DNA from: Hyparrhenia diplandra
Lineage: Eukaryota > Streptophyta > Magnoliopsida > Poales > Poaceae
Length of the DNA: 64,000 nt
Assembly (NCBI GenBank): GCA_015847255.1
Contig: JADLZK010005760.1
Span: 62,001 to 126,000, forward strand
Direction: 5' to 3'
Shown here: piece after piece, positions 34,001 to 45,524 of the stretch
How positions within the stretch are numbered: the stretch's first letter is position 1
Layout: each line of letters starts with the position of its first letter
Notes under the pieces: model-generated
Database searches by the model: none
Told to the model about the DNA's origin: nothing
Seen by the model: only the letters and a program-made list of their open reading frames with translations
Position numbers and translations under genes: made by a program

Positions 34001-37000
34001 CTATCATTAGTGATGAAGATTTATTTCAAGCCTCCACATTTCGATCAGGCAAGCGCTTGCCTGTTATTTCATGGTGTGACCCTGGTATGTATCCATAAGT
34101 TTTTTTGTTTTTTTTCCTTAGTGAACATATCCTTTTCTGTATGCTATCGTAAGGTCCCTGCTCCCATAGAATGGTAAAAGGCTGAGTTTCCATGTTCACA
34201 CTTCAGTTGTCAGAGTCAGTGTCACTGAGAAATACTGTGCGAGTGACCGAATAAGAATATTTAGTTATTACTTATTACTTATTCCCTCTGGTCAGAACAC
34301 ATTGTTTTGGACATTGACATGTCCTCCCAAATGTTACTTGGACCATTCATTTTCATCATTTATATTTATGAAACCCATCGATATCACGAGGCAAATATAC
34401 TCATATTATATTTGTGTTCCTAGTAGGAAAAAAAAGTTCGAGCTTGAATAAGTGGAGGATTTTGCAGGGTCCCTATGTCCAAAAAGGATGATCAGTATTA
34501 GTATATTGTTCAAGCTGATTTAGGGAATCTGGGTTGCGTTCAACATGGATTTTCTTAGAAAAACTTTAGGGGTCCTTTTTATGTTCAAACCTACATTTAA
34601 TATGGCTGAATTATTGTTGTTGGGGACAAATCATGCATGTTAAACCTACATTTAATATTACTGACTCACTGTTGTGGGGGATAAATCATCCATGTTTTAA
34701 TGGTTACAAAGGAATTGTGGGGAAAAAACCTGAACCTCTTTACATCATAATAGGGTCTGGAGCTGTTCTCGGGCGAGGTCATCTCAGCCGATGGTGGGAT
34801 TGATGATGAACTTTAGAAAGTGAGTTTGTATCTACCTAATTTGCCTGGAACACCTGCTGTTTCTTCTTGAATTTGGTTGGTCTAATGGTAGGACATTATC
34901 TGTAGCAATGCGGATGAGAAGCTTGTCTGTGCTCTTGGCAGCAGAACCACCGATGAGAAAGGATCTCCAAGGTATTTTTTAGTATGCATTTCATGCTATA
35001 TTGGTTCATCTTGTAGTATTGCCATCCATTAAAATATTGCATCCCATAATTTTTCTATACCTCTTCCCCTTCTATTCACTCTTTCAATTTCAATTTATAG
35101 ATATTAGATAGAGATTATAGATTAGTTATAAGTTATAACGGAGATTAGCTTTCAGTTTCAGAATAGTTAATGGGGCCATCTTTTTTTTGTCTTGTCCCTT
35201 CTTTTTGTGGCACTAAGTATTAAAATTTAGAATTACCTCAGACAGTACATACTGAGCTAAGGCATGCGTATATTTTGGATAACTGAAGCTGAGGGTTTAT
35301 TTCGGTAGCAGATGGCGTGGCACAATTTGTTTTCCTGCATTTTGTCAACTAAAAGGAGTCAGCTGCTCAGTGATCAGAGGAGATGCCAATTAATTATTAG
35401 GCCATTATTCTTTTATTATCCCCTCTCTGAATCACCTTTTGATTTTTTTTTTTGGATATATACAACAACAACAACATAGCCTTTTTTTTGGACATATATA
35501 ATAAAATTTTAAGTAGTGCTTATGCTCCTGATGTGAAACAGGAAATTGTACATAATTGATGCCCGGCCAAGAGCAAATGCTTTAGCAAATGGGGCAAAGG
35601 GAGGAGGCTCAGAATCATCTTCTAACTACCCCAGATCTGAGGTAATGTTGCATGTAATAGTTGTCTAGTATAGGTGCCATTGCTTCGCATTATAGTAATT
35701 CACTCCCCCCCTCTATCAAGAAAAGAACATATTTGCTATCTTTAATCCACTGGATCTGGGACCAGGTTCTTTTTTTTAGGAATACAAAACATCCACACAA
35801 TGAGAGAGAGTCTTTCTCGCCTTAGGGACTATGTGGATGCTCATGGCTCAATTTCATCAAATGGAAGCCCTTCAGCTGTATCTGTTGTTGGAGATCGGGT
35901 AAGTTGATGGTTTGCATTGCTGATAGAATTTATGCTGTTTTGAGGTTGGCATCAATTTCCAGAATGCATACAAGAATTTTGTCTGGGAATGTGATATCAT
36001 TTTCTTTACATGCCCATAAAAATGGATAATTCTGAATCTGTCATGTAACATCTGTCTCAAGATCGTCTAGTACAAAGCAGAAAAAAGCAAGACTGATGTT
36101 TTTAATTATTTTTCTTTGGCAGAGGAACCGTGGATCAACCTGGGGTGGAGGCAATCTAAATAGCATGACATCATTTTCTTCAACACTTGGGGAATGGCTA
36201 AACCATATCCAGAATATTCTAGTTGGTGCTTCATGGATTGCTGCACAAATTTCAGAAGAAGCAGCATCAGTTCTTGTACATTGCAGGTTTTTGTCTTGAT
36301 GATCCCTCAGTCTCTAATTCCCATTAATTTATTTACTGTGCCACGTGGAGATTATAATGGTTAATTTTTGTTCTTTATTTGGGTTGACCTGGCATGCATA
36401 ATGTGACTATGTGAATGGGTAGGCAAGATTATTACTCTGGGTGGCATGATTACCCCCCACGACTGTGCTCTGTGTGGCATGGTTACCCCCACAAAGGCTG
36501 TGAAATAATGTAGATCCTTCTCCTGATGTTCATAGAGCAATCTGTGCAACCAAAAACCTATGGCTTACTTTGATTGTTTTTGCATTCTAGACTCTGTAAG
36601 CAATGTAGTTTATTAGTTAGGAATTTCAAAGATCCTTATAATTCATAATGCCAAATTTAATTTCAGTAGAACCTACAGTGTTCCAAACTTTTGCCCCTAC
36701 CAGAATGTAGCCTGCAGTTAACTGAAAATCCTTTTGGTGTATTTTTTTATATGAATAATCCTTTGGGTGTTATCTGAGGATCCTGTGCGTCCTCTATAGC
36801 TTTTTTGCTTTGTGTTTGTAGTATCTGAACGATTTATTTTTGCTACTTTATTTCTGCAGTGATGGATGGGACCGCACAACCCAGTTGGTTGCACTTGCTT
36901 GTTTATTGCTTGATCCCTATTATCGAACTTTCAGTGGATTCCAGGTACACAGTTTGCAGTAGACTCATGGTAGCAAAATAATTATTCTCACATTTGTGAT

Positions 37001-40000
37001 TCTATGGTAACTTTTAGTTTGTTTGGAGTGTTCCACTCAACATATGGTTATTTAATTGTCTATATGTGAAATGGAAAAATAGTGCTGGAGTTTATTTCCC
37101 TTCTTTCTTGTGTCGATGTGCAATGTGCTTGCATTCCATATTGCCTTGGAATGTTTTACATATTCTTGTTGGGTCGTGCTTTCGATACTTGATAACTGGC
37201 TCTTAATTTTTATGCTTCAGTAATGTCATCAGCTTATTGCCTTTCTTATTGCTGATAACACACTTCACCACTGTTTAGGCTCTTGTTGAAAAGGATTGGT
37301 TAGCATTTGGTCATCCATTTGCAGAGAGAATGGGAGTTCCAACAGTAGCTGAGAATGGGGGGTCGTCACAGTATGAGCTACTAAGGCAACCTTCCCTCGG
37401 GAATTTAAGCAGTTCTCGAGTAGGAACACTTTAGGGCAATCAGGACCATCGTCTAATTCTTCAGTTCAATCCCAGACATCAAACAACTCTTCACCGATAT
37501 TGTTACAGGTAGGCTCAATGCTGTTTTCTTTTTCCCTTATCTGCTTCAGTACTCTCATATTTGCTATCCTTGTATCTTGATGAATAGTATCTTCTGATGT
37601 GTTGATAGATAATTTGTCATTTGAACTTCTGATTCAATTATTACAACTTGTGACCTTGTATTACTTCATTGCGTGGAAGACATGCTTTTCTGCTCTATGG
37701 TTTGTTCATATTAGGCATGTTTGAAGGCTTCTGAAACCATGCCCTAAGAAGTATTTTTTTTAAGAAATTAGGAGTACATCAGTAAGTACCGAAAGCAGCA
37801 TGTTAATCACTAATCCTATACAAGATTACCAATGGAGAAAACAATATCAATACTGACTTTCAGTGGCAAAGTGCTGTGCTTATGAATAAATGTACTCCTT
37901 TTAATGGTCACTATGTTCATGCATTATTAGTTGTTTTTGTATATACCCATGTTTTCTTAATTACATGAGTCTTTTAATATGGCTTATAATACGGTGTATT
38001 ATTTTTCAGTGGCTCGATTGTATCTCACAGTTGTTACGGCTGTACCCATCTGCATTTCAGTTTTCATCTGTAAGTCTTCTTTTCCTCCACAGTTAGAAGG
38101 GCCAGCTACAAGTCTCCATGAAAACTCATAATCTTTAAACTGATTTTATTTTTGCAGAAATTTCTAGTTGATTTTATGGATTGTGTGCTATCATGTCGCT
38201 TTGGGAACTTCTTGTGCAATAGGTATACATTTGTACCCTTTTTTATGATTTGAGCTCATGTTTCTTTCTGATATCCACTTTGGACTTGAAATAGCAATAA
38301 ATTATTGAATCATGACAATCCTCTGTAAGGAGACATGTGTTCATGTTTCAAATTGCTTTACTTCTCTGGTGCCAGTGTTTCCCATCATGCCATTATTATA
38401 TGTGTTCTTTTTCTTGATTAGGGAAAACTGATAAGCAGCATGTTTTGTCCTCATGGCCTCACCACCATAAACTCATGGCTTATGAAACATTTTTTTTTTC
38501 TGATCATAAGAAACGATATATATATTTTATTGGATGCCTATTTTGGTTGGGGGTTATTTCACACGTAGTTGAATGGTAAAACTGTGGCTCTTGAGCTTGG
38601 TATTGCTTGTCCATTTTGGCAAACAATAATGTTATATCATAGTTTAGAAGGCATCTTTTTTTCCTTTTAAAACTGTGTAACCCACAACATTTAACCGTTA
38701 CTAGCTGTGTTCCCAAATTCCAGAGCATGATGTTCATTTGTACCCTATGTGCATGTCTCGGTAATAAAATAGCTTGGGAGCTCTGGAAACATAGAAATTC
38801 TTGTGTTTTTGAGGGAGATAGCTCAAGTATTCCAGTTGATTTTGCAAAAGGTGGGAGAGGAATTTGCATGTCTCCTTTTTAGCTTGTTTTACCTCTTAAT
38901 GAAATGAATGACATGCAGTTCTCCTGCGTTTTTCGAGAGAAAAATTAAATAGTTTTTAATTCTTTTTTTTTCTCCTGTACAACTCGATTTACATTTATAT
39001 ACTGTATAATATTCTGCATAGCTAATTTTTTGGTTTGAAATGGAAGTGAACGTGAAAGGGAGCAATCTGGTGCCACAAACTCCTGTCGTTGCATGTGGTC
39101 ATATTTGGCTAATCTGAGAGCTTCTGGCGGCAGCTTCCATGAGCACTATAATCCATTTTATGACCCAGTAAAGCATAATGGTGCACTATTGCCCCCTGCT
39201 GCAGCACTTGCCCCAACACTCTGGCCCCAGTTTTATTTGAGGTGGACATGCCCCATTGAATCACAAGGTGGTGATCTTGAATCCCAGTGGCATGCTATGA
39301 ATAAAAAAATATGCAGATGTATTGAAGGTAATTATCTATAGCATTGCATTTTATTTAATTTCTTTGTGACCATTTTATTGTGGTACACAAGGCCATATTA
39401 TTTGTTCAATTTGATAGTTGTTTGGAAACTTATATTAAACAAGACCAAAGGACAAAACAAATTCTTGGTTTAAGCTTAACTAACATAAAAGAGAATTATT
39501 ATGATATTAAGTTCAAAATGGCGTACGTGTATCAGATATGCCTTATAACTTTTCTTTTTACCATGGAATGGACAGGCAAAGGATATTGCTGAGTGGAGGG
39601 CTAAAGATATCAAATTGAAATTGGAATCTATGAAACAAGACTTGCAAAGGGAGAAACATGTTAGTAGTACAGCTTTAGCCACAGCTCAAAGTGCTCAAAG
39701 GGAGAATGCTGCCATTAAGAAGGCGATAGAATCTATAGGATGCACAATCAAATTTTCGACAAGCGAAGATGAGGACAGAACTGAAGTGCTGTCATGTTCA
39801 TTACGAAGAGGCGCAGATGGTAGAGCTCAGCAAGATGAAAATGGTGACTTCTCTGTATCAATCTCTGCAATTGAGGACAGCCTGGTCTCGGATGCACCAG
39901 GGGAGCATTTTTGTGAATCACTCTGCCCCTTCCGCACAAGAGAAGGGTGCAGATGGCCAGATGCTCCATGTGCACAGCTTGGAAGTCAGTTTGTCGGTTT

Positions 40001-40064
40001 GAAGGCAAATTTTGATGCTTTTGACCAGTTGTCAATACAGGACTGCTATTTTGGACCAGAGTAG
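31007..40064 (+). CDS. MTM1: Myotubularin phosphoinositide 3-phosphatase
   Basis: Dephosphorylates PI3P and PI(3,5)P2 on endomembranes. Nineteen exons: 31007-31054, 31429-31512, 32616-32690, 33003-33072, 33214-33282, 33494-33543, 33636-33913, 34011-34084, 34754-34819, 34906-34971, 35542-35641, 35766-35898, 36123-36286, 36860-36944, 37279-37508, 38010-38069, 38158-38222, 39047-39327 and 39576-40064, about 828 residues. The order is a PH-GRAM domain, the myotubularin-related segment (LFNEWWRLTRVNSNYSLC), the phosphatase core with P-loop HCSDGWDRT split by intron 13, a Trp-rich C-terminal core, a coiled coil (residues about 670-720) and a Cys-rich tail (CPFRTREGCRWPDAPC). Six exons (4, 6, 9, 12, 15, 18) are one base off frame, four of them clearly in A, T or G runs. 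All splice sites and all other residues are conserved, so I treat it as a gene with probable sequence errors. Confidence 0.92.
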
Positions 40065-41271
40065 TTGATCATGAATCAGCTGTGTCAGTACACGCTTGGC
40101 AGTTGCCAATGGATTTTTTCAGTAGTTGGCACCTCCAGGACTGAATCAATAGCAAAAGAATGCTGGGAAACAACTCAATGATGCATATTTGACGAGTATT
40201 TACATATTCCTTCATTCAATATTTTTTTTTTCACTATCTGGGTCCTCGGATCTGCGTCAACAGAATAGCCTGGAAAAGCAAATCAAGGATGCATACCTGA
40301 TATGCATCATAGGATTTTTCTTGTTCCAATGGTCTTATAAGCTTCTGTGAGGGAATTCCAGCCTTCTATGGTAGTAATTAGCAATTTGTTAGGAACCACT
40401 GGGATTGAAATCAATCCCTGTATATAGTTTGGCAAGCCATTCTTACAATAATCAAAATAAAGTGAAACATGAAAGAGAGATAGTTTGTTACTCTCTTTTT
40501 CTGATAGTACAGTGTTCGACTTTCATGTACATGAAAGAGGAATAGTTTGTACATTTACTTTTATGTACAGCTCTTAGCTTTAGAATAAGAGCCATGCAAT
40601 TTGCTTGGAAAGGAAATGTTGTACATGAAAGTATAGACATGTGGACCGGTTCCTGATCGCCCCTTACAATTGTAATGAAATGATATAGTTTTTTCAAGTG
40701 TCATACCTTCCTAATGTTAACTGTGGGTAAGACTGTAAACGGGTCTGATAAACCCTGTTTCTTTAGCTGTTCAGGTGTGACAGACTTAAACATCTTGAAA
40801 TTCTGTGGACTCTTTGCTTAATACAAATACAAAATCTCACTGTGGGGGTCTCCCCCACAGTTTCTCGTGTAAAAAAAAAGTCTTGAAATTATTACTGAAT
40901 TTGTGAAGAAAATCTTAGGGTTAGCGTTTAAGTACTGAATTTAGGACTACACTGTCTCAACAGCAGTGCGTGGACACCTCATCTCCTTTTGGCGGATATG
41001 AAAGACTGCTATAATTTCTGTAAATTAGACAATGAAGGCAACTATTTGGAATAAAAAATGACAGATGTGCTGTTTTATGACAATCATGTTTACGAAACCA
41101 CAGCACATCAAATGATATCTCAAGCTATTTTGGGCAGAAGAGGTGACTAGAAAAGTCACCGGTTGAATGTGCAAACCAACAACCAGAAACCAGGAGAAGC
41201 ACAAATGCTCCTCTTCCAATACTACAGGAAAGTTAAGGCACAACACATCGGAGATTATTCTCAAAAAAAAA

Positions 41272-41302
<31 letters not shown>

Positions 41303-41518
41303 CACACACACATCGGAGATTGCTGTTCACGTGCATACCCAATACAAGAAGGAACTTCATGACCATGACTATTTACTCAAGTCTTGATATTGAAGTCATG
41401 GCTAAAAAAAATATCTGTAGTCCAACAGCTGGAGATTATTGCCTTGCCCTTAGCATCACAGCCGAACAAAAGACGAGTTAACAGAAAACAACACCACACT
41501 GAAAATTGACAGGGGAGA
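40065..41518. other. 3' flanks of myotubularin and NDUFS5; microsatellite
   Basis: Convergent 3' regions. The sequence 40440-40690 contains several CATGAAAG/GTACATG repeats. Around 41263-41312 is an A(~26)-(CA)n tract flanked by a 12-base direct repeat (ACATCGGAGATT). No ORF is supported. Confidence 0.5.
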
Positions 41519-42825
41519 CTAATGGTGCGCTGCGACAGCAGGGGCACCCTCAGCTTCCTCCTTGGCCTTGCGAGCAGCAGCTCTGATCTGACGTTGCTCC
41601 TCTTTGTAGATCCTGTTTCTGCGCTGGAACTGCAGAAGAATTACAAAGCCTGAGTCAATATTCTCCCATCTAATATGAATTACCAGACAGAAAGCTTCTT
41701 ATGACTAATTACCCCAACACAATATAAACAAGAAATATAGAGTTCATACAATCGTTACATATTTTACTTGCTTCTTTTGGTTTGTGAAACCAGGGGCCTA
41801 TCCTTTGAAACCAAAACAGGAAAAAAGTAACAGTGTTTTTTTTTTTGCGAAAAAAAAAAAAAAGTAACAGTGTTGAGACACAAGTATTCCCCAGTCCCAA
41901 ATTGTACGTCATTTTGGCTATTCTAGGTACATAGATTTTGCTATGGAACTGGAACGGAGGGAGACTACATATGATCTGTGATTTCTACATCTGAACCTTT
42001 TCATATCTAGCCATATTCTCAATTAGCTATCCAATCAGCTGAAGCACGAGGATGAAACAATTACAATTACCAGTACATGAATATAGAGAAAGGAGTCTGG
42101 GTAATCCACTTAGACACCTGAACCAGAACAATGCCACTTGTGAAAATTACAGTAAATAGTACTACTGCATATAGTCTTCCAATCAGAACTTTTTTTTTTT
42201 TTGAAGTAAAAGTCTTCCAATCAGAACTTTTATATACAATTTAAGTTTATCATATCAATGACACAAGAGCTGCTAGCATAAAACCATCCATCACCCAAAC
42301 TTGTCCTGATCAATCCAAAGGCCTGATTGGTTACATGGATCACCAATGCCGTACCCTATCCGCTACAACAGGCATGAAGTAAACCCTCCAAAATGGATTA
42401 TCGTCAGTCGGTCAACAAATTCCGCTAACAAATTCCCCCATACTATCAGCGACCGAGACGGTGACAACAACCGGCTGAGAGCTAAAAATCAAGGATGGCA
42501 AAATAGGAAGCGCGTCAGATCTAGGCAGCCGAACACGCACGGCTAAGACGAGGAGGGATCGGTGGGGATCTGACGCTAGGGCTCGGAGTCGGAGGCGACG
42601 AATCGGTAGAAATGGAGGAAGCCGACGGACGGACGGGCGGGCGGGCGAGCAGGCGGGAGTAGATGGATGGCTCACCTCCTTGGAGTGGTGGAGGCACTCG
42701 AGGTAGTCCTCGCGGAGGAGGCCGCAGTCGGAGGGCTGGCGACAGCGGCTCATGCACTCGCTGAAGTCCAGCCAGAAGTCGTAGCACCGGCCCTTGTTCC
42801 CGTTGATGCCCCAGCCGGACGCCAT
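41519..42825 (-). CDS. NDUFS5: Complex I subunit NDUFS5 (15-kDa, CHCH protein)
   Basis: An accessory subunit of mitochondrial NADH dehydrogenase. Exon 1 (42676-42825) encodes 50 residues and exon 2 (41519-41629) 36 residues; the frame is open. A twin CX9C motif is present: Cys14-Cys24 and Cys34-Cys44, the signature of proteins imported into the intermembrane space by the Mia40 relay. It starts MASGWGINGNKGRCYDFW, as in plant orthologues, and ends in a basic, Ala-rich tail (RQIRAAARKAKEEAEG). The intron of about 1 kb contains a truncated Stowaway copy at 41.9 kb. Its promoter carries a tandem GGCCCA repeat. Confidence 0.93.
41886..41966. mobile_element. Truncated Stowaway MITE in NDUFS5 intron
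   Basis: About 80 bp from CCCCAGTCCCAAATTGTACG through TTTTGGCTATTCTAGGTACA to GGAACGGAGGGAGA. The two Stowaway termini are present but most of the interior is missing. Confidence 0.6.
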
Positions 42826-42942
42826 CGTCGCCGCCCTCCTCTTCCCCTCCCTTTGGCTGCTCCTCCGTTCGTCGCGGTCGTGTCGGCTCGCCTCCTCCGC
42901 CCCTCACCCCTCGATGCCCAATGGCTGATTCCTATGACAATG

Positions 42943-43035
42943 ATGGCCCACCAAGTCTACTGTCCAGTCCGGCCCACCATCTACTAATGTCCAAATCTAC
43001 TAACCAGTCCAGCCCACCATCTACTAATCTTCATC
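42943..43035 (-). promoter_or_regulatory. NDUFS5 upstream tandem repeat with GGCCCA
   Basis: Two copies of a 40-bp unit (42956-42995 and 42996-43035) share CAGTCCRGCCCACCATCTACTAAT. With a third GGCCCA just before them, three GCCCACCA words face the gene (TGGTGGGC on its strand). Site II elements (TGGGCC/T) are established in promoters of nuclear genes for mitochondrial respiratory proteins. Confidence 0.55.
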
Positions 43036-43713
43036 TAATCTAAGTTTACCATGAAAATGTATTTCATAATCAATTTAATGACACCTATTTTGTAGCATAA
43101 ATATTAGTATTTAGTAAATATAATTTCATTAAAAGTGGTAATTTAATGCCGTTGCGCTTCGCATTTTCTTCCCCTGCCACGCACCTCCCAACCCGACGGC
43201 CCCTCCTTACCTTTTCTCTCCACTTTCCCTGCTCTCTTTGCATCCACTGGCAGGCGGGCAGGCAGAGAAAAGGGAGAAGTGAACCTAAGCGTCTACAAAA
43301 GCCCAACTGAACCTTCAAAGAAATTCGTTGATCGCTAAATAATGGCAGAAGTGAACCTTCTGTTGATTTGTACATTAGCCATTAATTGTCAGTCTGTCTA
43401 AACGGCTCAACTGAACGTTCTTTCGAAGTATATATTTCCTTCATGGTAAATGGTGATACACGCATGCCATCGAATTGAAACCGCCCTTATCCACGGCATC
43501 GTATGGACGGCATCGAAGTGTCGAATTTAACAAATTTAGACTCTTAACCATATTCGTCAATCTAAGAACAGTTTAGTAGAACCTCCATATTTATCTATAA
43601 CATTCACATATAATTTAAAGTAAGTAATAAAAAACTTTTATGCACGAGTTCTTATATATACACTTACAAAATGGTCCTTTACTGATAGAAACAGCAAGAG
43701 TGTGGGCAGGTGC
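43036..43713. other. Intergenic DNA, no gene seen
   Basis: AT-rich sequence between the NDUFS5 promoter and the split membrane-protein ORF. Nothing recognisable. Confidence 0.4.
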
Positions 43714-45406
43714 TTAATGCGCGGCAGCGTCTAGTTTTCGAGTCACCCACGGAGCCGCTTGTCCCATTCCGGGCCCGTCACCCCTGACGCTGGGCCTTCG
43801 ATGCCTGGCCGACCTTCGCGGCCCATCTTCTCTTTCTCTCGCACCAGCGGCAGCGGCAGTCGCCGCCTCGTTAGTAGAAGGAAAAAGTCTACTTTTCGCC
43901 GCCAATTTCGCGAAAGTTCGAGTTGATTTTGGTCGCCAATTCAAAAACCCGGATAAAACGGGTCCCTCAACTTTTCAAACCGTGCATATTTCGTCCCCGG
44001 CGGGTTTGGACGGTGGTTTCGCTTACAATAACTCGGTTTTTCTTCACGATTTGTGGTTTCGTTTTTTCCTTTTTTCTTATTTATTTTAATTTGAATCTTT
44101 TTCAAAAATCATAGTAAATCACAGAAAATTCATAAAATAGAAAATCCAATTTTGTTGGACTCCACATGAGTAGAGCTACGCAATGAATATATAATATGGT
44201 ATACTTTAGTACAAAGTTTTTACTAGAAGGTTTTGCCTTTTTCTTTTTTATTTATTTCAGCTCAATCTTTTTAAAAATCATAGTAAATTACAGAAAAATT
44301 ATAAAATAAAAAATTCAATTTTGTTGGACTCCACATGAGGCGCGCAATAACGCGATGCGTAGTTCTTGTGGCTCTTTAAACTGGGTTAGGTTAGCTAGGT
44401 AGGTTTCTTTGCTGACCGTCTGGCGTGCATCGTCACGCGAGCCGTGAACTTTGATCGATGGATCTGGCCAATAAATTAAATAGTACACCTATATATCTTT
44501 ATTGTGTAAATATACTCATGTGGAGTCTAGCAAAATTGGTTTTTCAATTTTTATGATTTTTATAATTTATTATGATTTTTTAAATATTGAGCTGAAATAA
44601 ATAAAAAGAAAAAAGGCAAAACCTTCATAGCAAAAATTTTATATTAAAGTATATCATATTATATATTCATTGCGTAGCTCTACTTATGTGGAGTCCAACA
44701 AAATTAGATTTTCTATTTTACGATTTTTACGCGGATTTACTATGATTTTTGAAAGATTCACCGAAATAAATAAGAAAAGGGAAAAAACGAAACCACGGGC
44801 ACTGTAGAAAAAAACCGGAGTTACTGTAGCGATACCACCGGCCAAAACCCGCCGAGGGACGAAATCTGCACGGTTTGAAAAGTTGAGGGACCGTTTTGTC
44901 CTGGGTTTTGGAGTTGGGGACCAAAATCGACTTTCGCAAAAGTTGGAGGACCAAAAATAGAGAAAATAGACTTTTTCCTTAGTAGAAGCAGGGTCGAGAC
45001 GGTGGAGGCCCGTCTGTAGCCGGAGAAGGAGCCGCGCCGTGTTGTTGAGCAGCAGGCGCAGCATCGCCAAAAGCATCCCGACCTGCACCTTGAGCTTGAC
45101 GTTGATGTCGAACAGGTGCGGCGCCATCAGGTACAGCAACCACAGCGACGTCTGCTCTGACAGGAGAATGCGAAGCAACTCGTTCGTCACCTTACTCAGC
45201 ACCCGGAGCCATGTTGAGCAGGTATGGCCACCAAACCAGTGACGCGTGGCGACGGCGAGCGGCCGGATAACCGTGGCGTGGAGCAGAGAGGCCAGCAGCG
45301 CGGGGAGCAGCGACACCCACCACGCTGGAATGGACGAGGAGTCCTTGTTTCTCAGCTCAACCGACAGGAAGAACAGCCGAGTTGAGATGGTTGCTACCAC
45401 CTCCAT
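43714..45406 (-). pseudogene. Small membrane-protein ORF split by a Mutator-like insertion
   Basis: Coding runs from ATG 45406 (MEVVATISTRLFFLSVELRN) down to 44979, then is interrupted by a 1,099-bp transposon, and resumes at 43870, ending with TAA at 43714-43716. Ignoring the insert and one target-duplication copy, the two parts total 585 bases, exactly 195 codons including the stop, with no internal stop codon. The N-terminal 140 residues hold several hydrophobic stretches (WWVSLLPALLASLLHATVI; SLWLLYLMAPHLF; VGMLLAMLRLLL). The last 50 are Arg/Ala-rich and soluble-looking. I recognise no family. As it stands, translation runs into the transposon and adds about 100 foreign residues. A minus-strand TATA box precedes it. 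Confidence 0.6.
43880..44978. mobile_element. Non-autonomous Mutator-like element with long inverted repeats
   Basis: 1,099 bp starting GGAAAAAGTCTA and ending TAGACTTTTTCC. It is flanked on both sides by the same nine bases TTAGTAGAA (43871-43879 and 44979-44987), a perfect 9-bp target duplication, diagnostic of Mutator elements. The two arms are inverted copies over about 0.45 kb each (for example CCTCAACTTTTCAAACCGTGCA and TTGTTGGACTCCACAT), so nearly the whole element is a fold-back. It carries no transposase. Confidence 0.93.
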
Positions 45407-45486
45407 CACGACAGGGCCTAGCGATACAGCACTTGGATGGGTGGTGTTGGTTGTTGACTGGTGGTGGGTGTGGTGACTGGTTGAGG

Positions 45487-45494
45487 TTATATAG
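45487..45494 (-). promoter_or_regulatory. TATA box of the split membrane-protein ORF
   Basis: ACCTATATAACC on the minus strand, about 80 bp upstream of ATG 45406. It suggests this ORF once was, or still is, a transcribed gene. Confidence 0.5.
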
Positions 45495-45524
45495 GTTGAG
45501 GTGGTCAGTCTCCGTTAATTAATA

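Noticed and set aside
34280..34440. Possible Stowaway fragment (TTATTCCCTCTGGTCAGAAC) in a myotubularin intron
   Set aside because: Only one terminus is recognisable; no inverted partner or TA pair.
35455..35480. ACAACAACAACATAGCC in a myotubularin intron as a retroelement tail
   Set aside because: It resembles known 3' tails, but no body or target duplication could be matched nearby.
33003..39327. Myotubularin as a clear pseudogene
   Set aside because: All 36 splice borders and the P-loop are intact, and apart from the one-base shifts and their immediate consequences I see no decay. Error is more likely than decay, though not proven.
44684..44985. C-terminal 100 codons of the 241-codon ORF on the minus strand
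   Set aside because: These codons lie inside the Mutator-like element's arm and are not original gene sequence.
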